From contig JAABTG010000027.1 in assembly GCA_011389995.1 (NCBI GenBank), positions 1 through 43,031 of the forward strand: a DNA stretch of 43,031 nucleotides, given 5' to 3'. The notes under the pieces are model-generated. The model was not told the DNA's origin. It made no database searches and saw only the letters and a program-made list of their open reading frames with translations. The stretch is from Thiotrichales bacterium (GTDB lineage: Bacteria; Pseudomonadota; Gammaproteobacteria; JAABTG01). This document shows positions 24,962-35,663 of the stretch, one piece after another. The position numbers and the translations under genes were made by a program. The number at the start of each line of letters is the position of its first letter. The first letter of the stretch is position 1.

Positions 24962-26441
24962 AGCCGTTCACCTCCCCTCGTATGCCGGCCAGCAGATCCG
25001 TGGCCACCATGCCCCGCTCGCCCCGCTGCGCCTCCCGGTCTGCGGCGGCGCCGTGCACCCATACCCCGGCGCGGGCGGCATCGGGCGGCGCCAGGCCCTG
25101 GGCCATGAGCCCGGCGATGATGCCCGTGAGCAGGTCCCCCATGCCACCGCTGGCCATACCCGGATTGCCGGCATCGCACACGCCCGGGGGTCCCTCGGGA
25201 CCGCCCACCAGGGTGCCGCAGCCCTTCAATACCACCGTGCCCCCGTAGCGCCGGCGCAATTCCTCCAGCGCCGCGAAGCGATCCGCCTGCACGGCCCCGG
25301 CGGAGATGCCCAGCAGGCGCCCGGCCTCGCCGGGATGGGGCGTGAGGACCCAGTCCTCCCGGTTGGCGCCCTCGACGGCCAGCAGGTTGAGGGCATCGGC
25401 GTCCACCACCAGGGGTCGTTCCCCCTGCAGGCAGGCCCCCAGCATCTCCCGGCCCCAGGAATCGGTGCCGAGCCCCGGCCCCAGGGCCACCACCGTGGCC
25501 CGTTTCAGCAGGGGCTGCAATTCCCGGGCGCCGGCCACGCCGTGGACCATGAGCTCGGGTTCCGGGGGCGCCGGGGCCCCGGGCACCGTGGCCACCGACA
25601 CCAGGCCGGCCCCGGTGCGCAGGGCCGCCGCACCGGCCATGCGCACCGCCCCGGCCATGCCCGTGTTGCCGCCCACCACCAGCACGTGGCCGAAGTGGCC
25701 CTTGTGGGCATTGCGTCCGCGGCGGGGCAGCAGGGGCGTCCCCTTCACGGCACCGAGGCGCAGGGCCGTCGGTGCCACGGCGCGCCGCACCGCCTCCGGC
25801 AGCCCCAGGTCGTCGTAGGCGAAGGTGCCCCCGTACTGCGGCCCGTCACCGGTGAACAGGCCCTGCTTGAGGCCGATGAAGCTCACCGTGAGGTCGGCCT
25901 TCACCGCCCGGCCCAGGACTTTTCCGCTGTCGGCGTGGAGGCCCGAGGGTATATCCACCGCCAGCCGCGGCACGCCGGCGCCGTTCACGGCATCGATGAT
26001 CTCCCCGTAGGCGCCCTCCACGGCACGGTCCAGACCGGTGCCCAGCAGGGCGTCCACGATGACGTCGGGGCGCTCCGCCAACCGCCCCTCCCAGGCGCCC
26101 ATGGACACCCCGGCGGCCTGCGCCTCCTCCTGGGCGGACGCCGCGTCTCCCCGCAGCCGGGCCGCATCCGTGGCGGCCAGCACGGTCACTGTCAACCCCC
26201 GTTGCCGGGCCAGAGTGGCCACCACATAGCCGTCGCCGCCGTTGTTGCCCCCGCCGCAGCACACCAGCACCCGCCGGGCCTCGGGCCAGCGGCTCATGAG
26301 GGTGGAGAACACGGCGTCACCGGCGCGCTTCATCAGGGTCAGGCCCGCGATGCCGTGGTCTTCCATGGCCAGGGCGTCCAGCCGCCGCACGTCGTCGGCA
26401 CGATAGAGCTCCCGGGGCAGGCGTGTGGAGGCGTTGGACAT
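24951..26441 (-). CDS. nnr: Bifunctional NAD(P)HX epimerase/dehydratase (NnrE-NnrD)
   Basis: 496 residues from ATG 26441 (MSNASTRLPRELYRADDVRR). The N-terminal YjeF epimerase domain has VLVCCGGGNNGGDGYVVATL and DALLGTGLDRAVEG; the C-terminal dehydratase domain has GHVLVVGGNTGMAGAVRMAG, ALGPGLGTDSW, LTPHPGEAGRLLG, VVLKGCGTLV and NPGMASGGMGDLLTGIIAGL. It repairs hydrated NADH and NADPH. It begins 7 bp after the orn stop and overlaps the DUF523-DUF1722 start by 11 bp, so orn-nnr-DUF523 is probably one operon. Confidence 0.95.
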   Translation of the reverse strand: MSNASTRLPRELYRADDVRRLDALAMEDHGIAGLTLMKRAGDAVFSTLMSRWPEARRVLVCCGGGNNGGDGYVVATLARQRGLTVTVLAATDAARLRGDAASAQEEAQAAGVSMGAWEGRLAERPDVIVDALLGTGLDRAVEGAYGEIIDAVNGAGVPRLAVDIPSGLHADSGKVLGRAVKADLTVSFIGLKQGLFTGDGPQYGGTFAYDDLGLPEAVRRAVAPTALRLGAVKGTPLLPRRGRNAHKGHFGHVLVVGGNTGMAGAVRMAGAAALRTGAGLVSVATVPGAPAPPEPELMVHGVAGARELQPLLKRATVVALGPGLGTDSWGREMLGACLQGERPLVVDADALNLLAVEGANREDWVLTPHPGEAGRLLGISAGAVQADRFAALEELRRRYGGTVVLKGCGTLVGGPEGPPGVCDAGNPGMASGGMGDLLTGIIAGLMAQGLAPPDAARAGVWVHGAAADREAQRGERGMVATDLLAGIRGEVNGYGA

Positions 26442-26448
26442 GGGGCCC

Positions 26449-26994
26449 TCAGACCGTGAACAGTTCCTGGCGGTAGAAGCGCAGTTCCTCCACCGACTCG
26501 CGGATGTCATCGAGGGCGCGGTGGGCGGATTTCTTGTGGAGCCGGTCCAGGATCTGGGGTTTCCAGCGCGCCGCCAGTTCCTTCAGGGTGCTCACGTCCA
26601 GGTTGCGGTAGTGGAAATAGCCCTCCAGCTCCGGCATCAGGCGGGCCATGAAACGGCGATCCTGGCAGATGCTGTTGCCGCACATGGGGGATTCCCCCGG
26701 CGGCACGTGCTGGTGGAGGAAATCCAGGGTCATGAGTTCGGCATCGCGGTCGCGGATGTCACTCTGCTGGACCCGCCGGATGAGGCCTGAGGCGCCGTGA
26801 TGTTCGGTATTCCACTGGTCCATGGCGGCGACGACGGCGGGGGGCTGATGGATGGCCAGCACCGGGCCCTCGGCGAGGATATTGAGTTGGGCATCGGTGA
26901 CGATGGTGGCCACCTCGATGATAAAATCCCGGGCCGGGTCGAGGCCCGTCATCTCCAGGTCGATCCAGATGAGGTTGTTGGGGTCCGCTGCCAT
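26449..26994 (-). CDS. orn: Oligoribonuclease
   Basis: 181 residues, normal length. DEDDh exonuclease motifs: [13 protein letters not shown] (Exo I), [20 protein letters not shown] (Exo II) and [17 protein letters not shown] (Exo III). Orn degrades RNA dinucleotides, including pGpG from c-di-GMP turnover. It is the first gene of a likely orn-nnr operon and is divergent from the M48 protease gene. Confidence 0.97.
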   Translation of the reverse strand: MAADPNNLIWIDLEMTGLDPARDFIIEVATIVTDAQLNILAEGPVLAIHQPPAVVAAMDQWNTEHHGASGLIRRVQQSDIRDRDAELMTLDFLHQHVPPGESPMCGNSICQDRRFMARLMPELEGYFHYRNLDVSTLKELAARWKPQILDRLHKKSAHRALDDIRESVEELRFYRQELFTV

Positions 26995-27080
26995 GGCGCA
27001 TCATGTCCTTGAACTCGTAGTGATGATTTCATTCTAACAAATGGCGGCCGGTCCGCGGTCGCGCCACCCAGATCGCATCC

Positions 27081-28334
27081 ATGAATACCCTGACCGTACT
27101 ATTTCTTATCTTTCTCCTGGCCTCCCTGGCCGTCCGCCAATGGCTGCTCCACCGCCACCTCGGCCATGTCCTCGGCCACCGTGACGCGGTGCCCGAGGAC
27201 TTCCGGGACCGCATCTCCCTGGCGGACCATCGCAAGGCGGCCGACTACACCGCCACCAAGCTCCGCTTCCATCGCTGGGACCTGGTGGTGGAGGCCCTCA
27301 TACTGCTCACCTGGACCCTGGGCGGCGGCCTCGACCTGCTGGACGGCGCCTGGCGCGCCCTGGACATGGGCTCCCTGCACACCGGCGTGGCCGTGCTGCT
27401 CTCCATCGCCCTCATCGGCATGCTCATCGACCTGCCGGTGTCCGCCTACCAGACCTTCGTCATCGAGGAGCAGTTCGGCTTCAATCGCACCACGCCGAAG
27501 GTCTTCCTGGCGGACCACGCCAAGCAGGTGCTGTTGCTGGTGGCCCTGATGGCACCCCTGCTCTACGCCGTGCTGTGGGTGCTGGACAACGCCGGCCCCC
27601 TGTGGTGGCTCTACGCCTGGCTCATATGGCTCGGTTTCAGTCTTACCCTGGTATGGGCCTACCCGGTCTTCATCGCCCCCCTGTTCAACCGCTTCGAGCC
27701 CCTGAACGAGGGCGAGGTACGCACGCGGGTGGAGGATCTGCTGTCCCGCAACGACCTGGCCAGCGACGGCATCTTCGTCATGGACGGCTCCCGGCGCTCG
27801 GGCCACGGCAACGCCTACTTCACCGGCTTCGGCCGGCACAAACGCATCGTCTTTTTCGATACCCTGCTGAAGAGCCTGGCGCCCGAAGAGGTGGAGGCGG
27901 TACTGGCTCACGAGGTGGGCCACTTCAAGCGGCGCCACGTCATCAAGCGCATCGCGGTATCCGCCGTCACCAGCCTCGCCGGCCTGGCCCTGGTGGGCTG
28001 GCTCATGAACCAGGCCTGGTTCTACCACGGCCTGGGGGTCACCGAGCCCAGCGGTTATGCCGCCCTGGCCCTGTTCTTCCTGGTCTTGCCGGTGTTCACC
28101 TTCGTCCTCCAGCCCCTGGGTGCCTGGCTGTCCCGGCGCCACGAGTTCGAGGCCGACGAATTCGCCGCCCGCCAGGCCGACGGCGGCGCCCTCATCAATG
28201 CCCTGGTGAAGCTGTACCAGGAGAACGCCTCTACCCTCACCCCGGACCCCCTCTACTCGGCCTTTCATGACAGCCATCCCCCGGCGCCCATCCGGGTGGC
28301 CCATCTGAAGGCCCTGGGGCAGGCGGCCCGATGA
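27081..28334 (+). CDS. M48-family membrane metallopeptidase (Ste24/HtpX-like)
   Basis: 417 residues with several membrane helices (NTLTVLFLIFLLASLAVRQW, VLLLVALMAPLLYAVLWVLD, AVTSLAGLALVGWL, ALFFLVLPVFTFVLQPLGAW). The catalytic motif HEVGHFKRRH lies at about 277-286, and the third zinc ligand is likely E357 in RRHEFEADEFAARQA. The length and Peptidase_M48_N region resemble CAAX protease 1 homologues. Bacterial members take part in membrane protein quality control; the substrate is unknown. Confidence 0.93.
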   Translation: MNTLTVLFLIFLLASLAVRQWLLHRHLGHVLGHRDAVPEDFRDRISLADHRKAADYTATKLRFHRWDLVVEALILLTWTLGGGLDLLDGAWRALDMGSLHTGVAVLLSIALIGMLIDLPVSAYQTFVIEEQFGFNRTTPKVFLADHAKQVLLLVALMAPLLYAVLWVLDNAGPLWWLYAWLIWLGFSLTLVWAYPVFIAPLFNRFEPLNEGEVRTRVEDLLSRNDLASDGIFVMDGSRRSGHGNAYFTGFGRHKRIVFFDTLLKSLAPEEVEAVLAHEVGHFKRRHVIKRIAVSAVTSLAGLALVGWLMNQAWFYHGLGVTEPSGYAALALFFLVLPVFTFVLQPLGAWLSRRHEFEADEFAARQADGGALINALVKLYQENASTLTPDPLYSAFHDSHPPAPIRVAHLKALGQAAR

Positions 28335-28536
28335 ACGGGGCCGGGGGGGTCCTCCCCGCCCCGGGGCCGAGAGACCCCATGGATAAGGCGTTCTTTACCG
28401 CCCCGGGTTGGTGGCACCGTAGAATCGAACCGCACCGCCGGACGGGATTCCCCTGCCCGGCGGTCGTCTTGCGGGCCGCCGGGGCCCCTGCCCCGTATGC
28501 CTGCCGTGGCACGCATCAAATCTTGGAGACGCCATC

Positions 28537-28839
28537 ATGAACAAGCACCTCGGTTTCGCCCTGTCGGGCGCCCTGCTCACCGCCACCATCGTCCCTGCCG
28601 CCGGGGCCGCCGACGGCGAGGCGCTGCACAACGCCAACTGCATGTCCTGTCATGAGTCCATGACGGGCGGCAAACCCAACACCATCTATACCCGGGATGA
28701 TCGCAAGATCAGCAGCCTCGACGGCCTGGAGGCCCAGGTGCGGCGCTGCGAGCACAGTCTCGGCCTTCAATGGTTCGACGATCAGGTGGCCGCCGTCACG
28801 GATTATCTGAACCAGAACTTCTACAAGTTCGAACAGTGA
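28537..28839 (+). CDS. Small monoheme cytochrome c
   Basis: 100 residues. A signal peptide of about 24 residues (MNKHLGFALSGALLTATIVP) is followed by ANCMSCH (heme site at 35-39) and a C-terminal helix DDQVAAVTDYLNQNFYKFEQ that resembles the packing helix of class I cytochromes. No clear axial methionine follows at the usual place; HESMTGG right after the heme site holds the nearest Met, and a downstream His (CEHSLG) could serve instead. It is periplasmic. Neighbours (protease, rsgA) do not suggest a partner. Confidence 0.85.
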   Translation: MNKHLGFALSGALLTATIVPAAGAADGEALHNANCMSCHESMTGGKPNTIYTRDDRKISSLDGLEAQVRRCEHSLGLQWFDDQVAAVTDYLNQNFYKFEQ

Positions 28840-28933
28840 TACGGGCGGCGAGGATGGCGCGCTGACCCGGCCATCCCGCGGCCCCGGGCCACAGCGCCCC
28901 GTTACCGCCCAGGCCGGAGAACTGGAAGGCCGG

Positions 28934-29839
28934 GTGCTCTCCAACCATGGCCATATCAGCCGGGTGGAGGCCGCGGACGGGCGCGTCCATCGCTGCACCA
29001 CGGTGCACCGTCACGAGCGCCCGGTATGCGGCGACCGGGTGCGCTGGGCCCTCAGCGGCAACGGTCAGGGCCGCATCACGGCCATCGCGCCCCGCACCAG
29101 CCTGCTGGCCCGGCCCGATTTCCAGCGCCGCTCCCGGCCCATGGCCGCCAATATCGACCGCGTCTACGTGGTCATCGCCACGGCGCCGTCTTTCCAGCCC
29201 CCCCTCCTCGACCGCTATCTGGTGGCCATCGAGCACCTGGGTCTCGCCGGCTCCGTGGTGCTGAACAAGGTGGATCTGCCGGAGCCGGAGGCCCTGGCCG
29301 CCCTCGACCGGGAACTGTCCCTGTACCAGGACCTGGGCTACCCGCTGCTGCGTACGAGCACGGCTACGGACCACGGCCTCGACGCGTTGAAGGCGGCCCT
29401 GGCCGGCACCACGGGGATCCTCGTGGGCCAGTCCGGGGTCGGCAAATCCTCCATCACCCGGCGCCTTATCCCGGACCTCGACATCCCCGTGGGTGAGTTG
29501 GGAGTGGATTCCATGGGCCGTCACACCACCACCGCCACCGCCCTCTACTCCCTGCCCGGCGGCGGTGCCATCATCGACTCCCCGGGGGTCCGGGACTTCG
29601 GCCTCTGGCACATCCCCGCCGGCGACGTGGCCTGGGGCTTCGTGGAGTTCAGACCCCATATCCCGGACTGCCGCTTCCGCGACTGCCGCCACCGCGACGA
29701 GCCCGGCTGCGCCGTGACCGCGGCCGTCGCCCGCGGCCACATCGCACCGCGGCGCCTTCGGAGCTATCGGGAAGTACTGGAGGGGCTGGAGAGGCAGGGG
29801 GAGGGGGTTAAAGGACAGGGAATAGCGAATAGGGAATAG
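28934..29839 (+). CDS. rsgA: Ribosome small-subunit-dependent GTPase RsgA
   Basis: 301 residues from GTG 28934. An OB-fold region (NHGHISRVEAADGRVHRCTT) is followed by a circularly permuted GTPase domain with LNKVDLPEP (G4), GQSGVGKSSITRRLI (G1) and DSPGVRDFGL (G3), and a zinc knuckle CRFRDCRHRDEPGC. RsgA matures the 30S subunit. The frame is open back to 28811 with homologous-looking residues (GELEG) before the GTG but no ATG, GTG or TTG, only CTG at 28862, so the true start is uncertain. The tail VKGQGIANRE and the stop are encoded by the GGGAATA array. Confidence 0.93.
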   Translation: MLSNHGHISRVEAADGRVHRCTTVHRHERPVCGDRVRWALSGNGQGRITAIAPRTSLLARPDFQRRSRPMAANIDRVYVVIATAPSFQPPLLDRYLVAIEHLGLAGSVVLNKVDLPEPEALAALDRELSLYQDLGYPLLRTSTATDHGLDALKAALAGTTGILVGQSGVGKSSITRRLIPDLDIPVGELGVDSMGRHTTTATALYSLPGGGAIIDSPGVRDFGLWHIPAGDVAWGFVEFRPHIPDCRFRDCRHRDEPGCAVTAAVARGHIAPRRLRSYREVLEGLERQGEGVKGQGIANRE

Positions 29840-29853
29840 GGAATAGGGAATGG
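29818..29853 (+). repeat. GGGAATA heptanucleotide array, left arm of locus 2
   Basis: Five units, one imperfect (GGGAATAGCGAATAGGGAAT and on). It contains the rsgA stop codon. The inverse array lies about 88 bp further at 29941-29979. Confidence 0.8.
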
Positions 29854-29940
29854 TTAAAGCCTACCGCGGCATAATGGGGTAACACACGATGAAGGCCGAA
29901 GGCCCCGGGTTCCTCTTGCCCCCTGCGGACCACGCTCCCG

Positions 29941-29979
29941 CTATTCCCTATTCCCTATTCCCTATTCCCTAGTCCCTAG
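29941..29979 (-). repeat. Inverted heptamer array, right arm of locus 2
   Basis: Consists of repeated TATTCCC units (CTATTCCCTATTCCCTATTC and on), ending CTAGTCCCTAG. It is complementary to 29818-29853, so the pair can form a long hairpin between the convergent rsgA and recR genes. Confidence 0.8.
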
Positions 29980-29997
29980 TCGCCATTCACCCACTTT

Positions 29998-30594
29998 TCA
30001 CACTTCCTGCCTCCCGCTGAAGGCGTGGGACAGGGTGCCGCTGTCCACGTATTCCAGCTCGCCGCCCATGGGCACGCCGTGGGCGATGCGGGTGGCCCGC
30101 ACGCCACATTCGCGGGCGTATTCACTGATGTAGTGGGCGGTGGCCTCGCCCTCCACCGTGGGATTGGTGGCGAGGATGATCTCGCGGATACTGCCGTCGG
30201 CGAGCCGCGCCTCCAGGCGGTCGAGGCCAAGGTCCTCGGGACCGATGCCGTCGAGGGGGGAGAGATGACCCATGAGGACGAAGTAGCGGCCACGGAAATC
30301 CGTGGCCTGCTCGATGGCGGCCACATCCGCGGGGGACTCCACCACACACAGCAGGGCACCGTCCCGTCGGGGATCGCTGCACAGGGTGCACACCTCCTGT
30401 TCCGACAGGGTGCGGCAGACGCTGCAGTGACCGATATGATCCATGGCCGCGGCCAGGGCGCTCGCCAGCCGGCGCCCGCCCTCACGGTTGTGCTGCAGCA
30501 GATAGTAGCTCATGCGCTGGGCCGATTTGGGCCCCACCCCGGGCAGGCAGCGCAGGGCCTCCACCAGCCGGTCCAGCAGGGGGCTGCCGCTCAT
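29998..30594 (-). CDS. recR: Recombination mediator RecR
   Basis: 198 residues from ATG 30594 ([20 protein letters not shown]); a GTG at 30606 is also possible. It shows the helix-hairpin-helix region [12 protein letters not shown], the zinc motif [17 protein letters not shown], and the Toprim domain [14 protein letters not shown] ... [17 protein letters not shown] ... [15 protein letters not shown], ending [20 protein letters not shown]. RecR loads RecA through RecFOR. It follows dnaX-ybaB on the same strand, the classical cluster, with a 155-bp spacer that holds a 7-bp stem (CCGACCC/GGGTCGG near 30700). Confidence 0.96.
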   Translation of the reverse strand: MSGSPLLDRLVEALRCLPGVGPKSAQRMSYYLLQHNREGGRRLASALAAAMDHIGHCSVCRTLSEQEVCTLCSDPRRDGALLCVVESPADVAAIEQATDFRGRYFVLMGHLSPLDGIGPEDLGLDRLEARLADGSIREIILATNPTVEGEATAHYISEYARECGVRATRIAHGVPMGGELEYVDSGTLSHAFSGRQEV

Positions 30595-30749
30595 GGGCGG
30601 GACCACGCCATGACGACACCCGAAGCGCTGTCGCGGTACGCGGGGCGGTGATGCCCCTCGCGGGAGGCGAACCCTGCAGGTGTTCGAACCTTCGTACGCC
30701 GACCCGGCCCTGGGTCGGGCCGGGCGCGATGGAAGAGACAGGACACTTT

Positions 30750-31073
30750 CTAGAACGGCAGCTTCATTCCCGGTGGCAGGTTGAGGCCGGAGGTGACCTC
30801 GGACATATGATCCTGCACCGCCGTCTCCACCTTGCGCACGGCATCGTTCACCGCCGCCGCCACCAGGTCCTCCAGCATCTCCTTGTCTTCCCCCACCAGG
30901 GCGGGATCGATGGTCACGCGCTTGACGTCATGGCGGCCGTTCATCACCACCGCCACCATGCCGCCACCGGATTCCCCCGTGACCTCCACGTTCACCAGTT
31001 CCTCCTGGGCCTTCTGCAGGTTCTCCTGCATCTGCTGGGCCTGCTTCATCAGGTTGCCCAATCCGCCTTTCAT
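30750..31073 (-). CDS. ybaB: YbaB/EbfC nucleoid-associated protein
   Basis: 107 residues: [20 protein letters not shown] then a beta-sheet part [20 protein letters not shown] and [20 protein letters not shown]. Dimeric DNA-binding protein of the nucleoid. It starts 18 bp after dnaX and belongs to the dnaX-ybaB-recR unit. Confidence 0.96.
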   Translation of the reverse strand: MKGGLGNLMKQAQQMQENLQKAQEELVNVEVTGESGGGMVAVVMNGRHDVKRVTIDPALVGEDKEMLEDLVAAAVNDAVRKVETAVQDHMSEVTSGLNLPPGMKLPF

Positions 31074-31091
31074 TGCTCACCTCGTGGGCGG

Positions 31092-32726
<1,635 letters not shown>

Positions 32727-32861
32727 GGGGACGGAGTCATGCCGGGGACATTATGCATGGGACGGGCCTCGTATGCCGGTACGCCGGTGGCGAGTCGGGA
32801 GGCGTGATTCTAACCGTTGCGGCAGGGATGAGAAATCCGCGATCCGGACCTCGAATAGGGA

Positions 32862-32973
32862 GGTGACCCACGCCAGCCACACCCCGGCACACGCATCGAC
32901 CGCTGCCGCTGCTCCCTTCCGGGCCTGACGGGGTTCACGATCTAGCATTGCGAGGGGACCAACGCGGGCCACC
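32862..32973 (-). ncRNA. ffs: 4.5S signal recognition particle RNA
   Basis: About 112 nt on the minus strand. The apical region reads CGTCAGGCCCGGAAGGGAGC followed by AGCAGCGG, the conserved SRP domain IV with its GGAA-type tetraloop and symmetric internal loop. The ends pair: GGTGGCCC at the 5' end with GGGTCACC at the 3' end. GCGTGTGCCGGGGTG near the 3' side matches E. coli 4.5S. It lies 135 bp upstream of dnaX. TAATAT at 32987-32992 (minus strand) is a possible -10 box. Exact ends are estimated from the terminal stem. Confidence 0.93.
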
Positions 32974-33132
32974 ATCGAAGCCCGGGATATTACCACAGCT
33001 CATGGCCCGCGGGCCCGCCTGGAAACCGTTTCCATGCCCGCCCTGAATTACCCCCCTGGCGGAGATACCCTGGCCCCCGACCCCCAAACCCTAACCGGAC
33101 ATCCCGCCGGCCGCGGATGGCCCCCTACGGGC

Positions 33133-33297
33133 CTTGTGTCCTGTCCCGCAAGAATCATTCGATTCTCGCTTGTTCGCAGCACGCCATGGGGCGTTATTCG
33201 TCGTCGCCATAGCGGTGCTATGCCTCCTCCTCTTGCCTTCCCTGGCGCACTGCGCCCGGCGCGACTTCTCGAACATTCTTACGGGACAGAACACTAG
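33133..33297 (-). mobile_element. MITE-like 165-bp element, copy 2 (inverted)
   Basis: The reverse complement matches copy 1 at 15356-15520 over its whole 165 bp with about five differences, including the central palindrome (CATAGC-GGT-GCTATG here) and terminal inverted repeats. Its right end CTAG supplies the TAG stop of purK; the left end reads CTTG, so the CTAG pair is incomplete. It has no coding capacity. Confidence 0.75.
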
Positions 33298-34415
33298 GTA
33301 TTCGCGTCCGCGGGCGTCGCGGCTGGGGCGGCGGTTCCGGCGGTGAGGTGGAGGATACGGCCCAGGCGGGCCTCGAGGTCGGCGGGATTGTCGGCCCGCA
33401 GGGTGACATGACCCACCTTGCGCCCGGGCCGCGGCACCTTGCCGTAGTCGTGCATATGAGCACCGGGCACCGCCAGCACGGAGGCCAGGGCGGGCAGCTC
33501 GCCGATGCAGTTCACCATGGCCGTCAGCCCCAACGCCTGAGTACTCCCCACGCTGAAGCCGGCCACCGCCCGCAGGTGGTTCTCGAACTGGCTGGTCTCG
33601 GCACCCTCTATGGTCCAGTGGCCGGAATTATGGACCCGGGGCGCGAACTCGTTGGCCAGCAGGGAGTCACCCACCTGAAACAGCTCCAGGGCCAGCACGC
33701 CCACGTAGTCGAAGTGCTCCATCAGGCGCCGCGCGTAGTCTTCCGCGAGGGGCTGCATGGGGTCGCCGGGCCGGCTCATCGCCACCCTCAGGATCCCCGC
33801 CTCGTGGGTGTTTTCCGACAGGGGGTAGAAGGACAACCCGCCGCCGGCGTCCCGTACGGCGATGATGGAGACCTCCCGTTCGAAGGCCACGAAGGCCTCC
33901 GCCAGCGCCGGCCCGCCGCCGATGCGTTCCAGGGCCCCCGCGCCATCGGCCGCCGCCTTGAGGAACACCTGGCCCTTGCCGTCGTACCCCTCGCGCCGGG
34001 TCTTCAGCAGGACGGGAGGCCCGAGCACGGACAGGGCCCGGGCCACATCCGCCTCCCCTTCCACGACATGGAAATCGGCCGTGGGGATATCGAGGGCACG
34101 AAACAGCGTCTTCTCCGCGAGCCGATCCTGCCCCGCGGCCAGGGCGCGCGGCGAGGGCTGCACCGCCACCCGGCCGTCCAGGAACCGGAGGCTCTCCAGG
34201 GGCACGTTCTCGAACTCGTAGGTCACCACATCCATACCGTGGGCCAACTCCCCCAGCAGTCGCTGGTCGATGAGGGAACCACGCAGATGGCGGGTGACGG
34301 CGGCGGCGGTGGCGTCCTCCACGGGACACAGCACCGTGGTTTCGATACCCAGCGGATGGGCGGCGAGGGCCAGCATGCGCGCGAGCTGACCGCCCCCCAG
34401 GATCCCCACCTTCAT
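33294..34415 (-). CDS. purK: N5-carboxyaminoimidazole ribonucleotide synthase PurK
   Basis: 373 residues. ATP-grasp enzyme: [98 protein letters not shown]. It makes N5-CAIR from AIR, ATP and bicarbonate in purine synthesis. The ATG overlaps the purE stop (ATGA), so the two are translationally coupled. Its stop codon lies at the very end of the MITE-like element; the last residues ([12 protein letters not shown]) look unconserved, consistent with a rewritten C-terminus. Confidence 0.96.
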   Translation of the reverse strand: MKVGILGGGQLARMLALAAHPLGIETTVLCPVEDATAAAVTRHLRGSLIDQRLLGELAHGMDVVTYEFENVPLESLRFLDGRVAVQPSPRALAAGQDRLAEKTLFRALDIPTADFHVVEGEADVARALSVLGPPVLLKTRREGYDGKGQVFLKAAADGAGALERIGGGPALAEAFVAFEREVSIIAVRDAGGGLSFYPLSENTHEAGILRVAMSRPGDPMQPLAEDYARRLMEHFDYVGVLALELFQVGDSLLANEFAPRVHNSGHWTIEGAETSQFENHLRAVAGFSVGSTQALGLTAMVNCIGELPALASVLAVPGAHMHDYGKVPRPGRKVGHVTLRADNPADLEARLGRILHLTAGTAAPAATPADANT

Positions 34416-34909
34416 GAATCCCCGCTCCGCGGATCGGGGCGGGCAAGCACCGCCTCCGTCTGCTCGGCCCGATAGGCCTTCAGGGCGTCGAGTACCCGGG
34501 GCTCGAGATGGCCGATGATGGCCGTCGCCAGCAGCGCGGCGTTGATGGCCCCCGCCCGGCCGATGGCCAGGGTGCCCACGGGCACGCCGGCGGGCATCTG
34601 GGCGATGGAGAGCAGGGAATCCATGCCCTGGAGGGCCTTGGACTGCACGGGGACCCCCAGCACCGGCACCACGGTCTTGGCCGCCGCCATGCCCGGCAGA
34701 TGGGCGGCACCACCGGCGCCGGCGATGATCACCTTCAGGCCGCGGGCCTCCGCGCCGGCCGCGTAGTCGAACAGCTTGTCCGGTGTGCGATGGGCGGAGA
34801 CCACCTCCACCTCATGGGAGACCCCCAGACGTTCCAGCATCCGGGCGGCATGACGCATGGTCTCCCAGTCGGAGACGGACCCCATAATGATGCCAACCTT
34901 TGGTTCCAT
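34412..34909 (-). CDS. purE: N5-carboxyaminoimidazole ribonucleotide mutase PurE
   Basis: 165 residues from ATG 34909 ([20 protein letters not shown]). Class I PurE motifs: [41 protein letters not shown] and [20 protein letters not shown]. It converts N5-CAIR to CAIR. First gene of purE-purK. Confidence 0.97.
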   Translation of the reverse strand: MEPKVGIIMGSVSDWETMRHAARMLERLGVSHEVEVVSAHRTPDKLFDYAAGAEARGLKVIIAGAGGAAHLPGMAAAKTVVPVLGVPVQSKALQGMDSLLSIAQMPAGVPVGTLAIGRAGAINAALLATAIIGHLEPRVLDALKAYRAEQTEAVLARPDPRSGDS

Positions 34910-34971
34910 GGATCTCACCCCCTCAATGGACACCCACAATCCCATCGCCCGTCGCCGCTGCGGCGAAAAGC

Positions 34972-34993
34972 AAAAAAGGCCCCGTAGGGCCTT
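34972..34993 (-). terminator. Rho-independent terminator with UACG loop
   Basis: On the minus strand AAGGCCC-TACG-GGGCCTT is followed by further Ts (six in a row in all). The TACG loop gives a stable UNCG tetraloop in RNA. It ends a minus-strand transcript coming from the zinc-ribbon gene or from the hairpin-rich segment at 34994-35166. Confidence 0.85.
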
Positions 34994-35166
34994 GAAGTGC
35001 TCTGGCGGGCCGCCATGATGGCCCCCAGGCGCCGCCGACAGTCCATGGCGGCGGGAAACAGTAAGCGACGGAGTTTAATCCCTCCGCGACACCAAGGAAA
35101 CCCGCCCTTGACGCCCGGACAAGAGGGGGGCGGCCCTCAACGCCCGGCGCAACGCAGACACTCCAT
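34994..35166 (-). ncRNA. Candidate small RNA or structured 3' region ahead of a strong terminator
   Basis: On the minus strand this 170-nt stretch contains stems CGGAG/CTCCG around GGATTAAA, CGCCGCC/GGCGGCG, and GCCAT-C-ATGGC, then runs into the terminator at 34972-34993. No protein frame is convincing. I compared it by memory with 6S RNA and found no clear match. It may be an independent sRNA or the 3' untranslated region of the gene at 35167. Confidence 0.35.
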
Positions 35167-35376
35167 TCAACGCTTCCTCACCCCGCTGTGGGCCCCGAAC
35201 TCGTTCTCCGTGTCGGCGGCCCGTTCCGCCTCCCACTGCGCATGGCATTCCAGGCCGCAGAAATACAGCACGTACTCGTCACCCTCCGGACTGATGGCCT
35301 CGTCACCCGGCAACCACTCGCCGCAGTAATTGCAGCGCACCTCGTCCTTTTCCGCATCCTGGTCTGTCTGGCTCAT
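35167..35376 (-). CDS. Small zinc-ribbon-like protein (DUF3330-like)
   Basis: 69 residues from ATG 35376 (MSQTDQDAEKDEVRCNYCGE); the frame is open to 35439 but GGGGA precedes this ATG. It has CNYC and FCGLEC pairs, a likely single metal site, in the pattern RCNYCGEWLPGDEAISPEGD ... VLYFCGLECHAQW, similar to DUF3330 proteins. Function unknown; probably a soluble metal-binding adaptor. Confidence 0.75.
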   Translation of the reverse strand: MSQTDQDAEKDEVRCNYCGEWLPGDEAISPEGDEYVLYFCGLECHAQWEAERAADTENEFGAHSGVRKR

Positions 35377-35663
35377 AATCGTTTCCCCATAGCCTCGCGC
35401 GAACCCCGCGAACCGCCGAATCCGGGCCCCACAGGCCACCTTCAGGATTCGGGATCCGCTCCTATACTTCCAATTATAGCCCTGTCATGCCATTCCACTG
35501 ACTCGCGCCCCTCGCCCCTCCTGTCCATCACCCGTCACGGCCGGCGGCCTCGAAGGGGGCGATGCGGCTCCAACCGGGTAGCCGGGCGGGGATCCTGGCT
35601 TCTGCCCGGCGGAGTATTCAGGATGGTTACACGCGTGTCGCAGATGCGGCGGAGGAATCTCCC

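Noticed and set aside
30670..30700. tRNA T-arm-like GGTTCGAACACC on the minus strand between ybaB and recR
   Set aside because: No acceptor, D or anticodon arms can be built around it, so it is not a tRNA gene.
34994..35166. 6S RNA
   Set aside because: Hairpins and a terminator are present, but I could not recognise the closing stem and central bubble of 6S, so it is listed only as a candidate small RNA.
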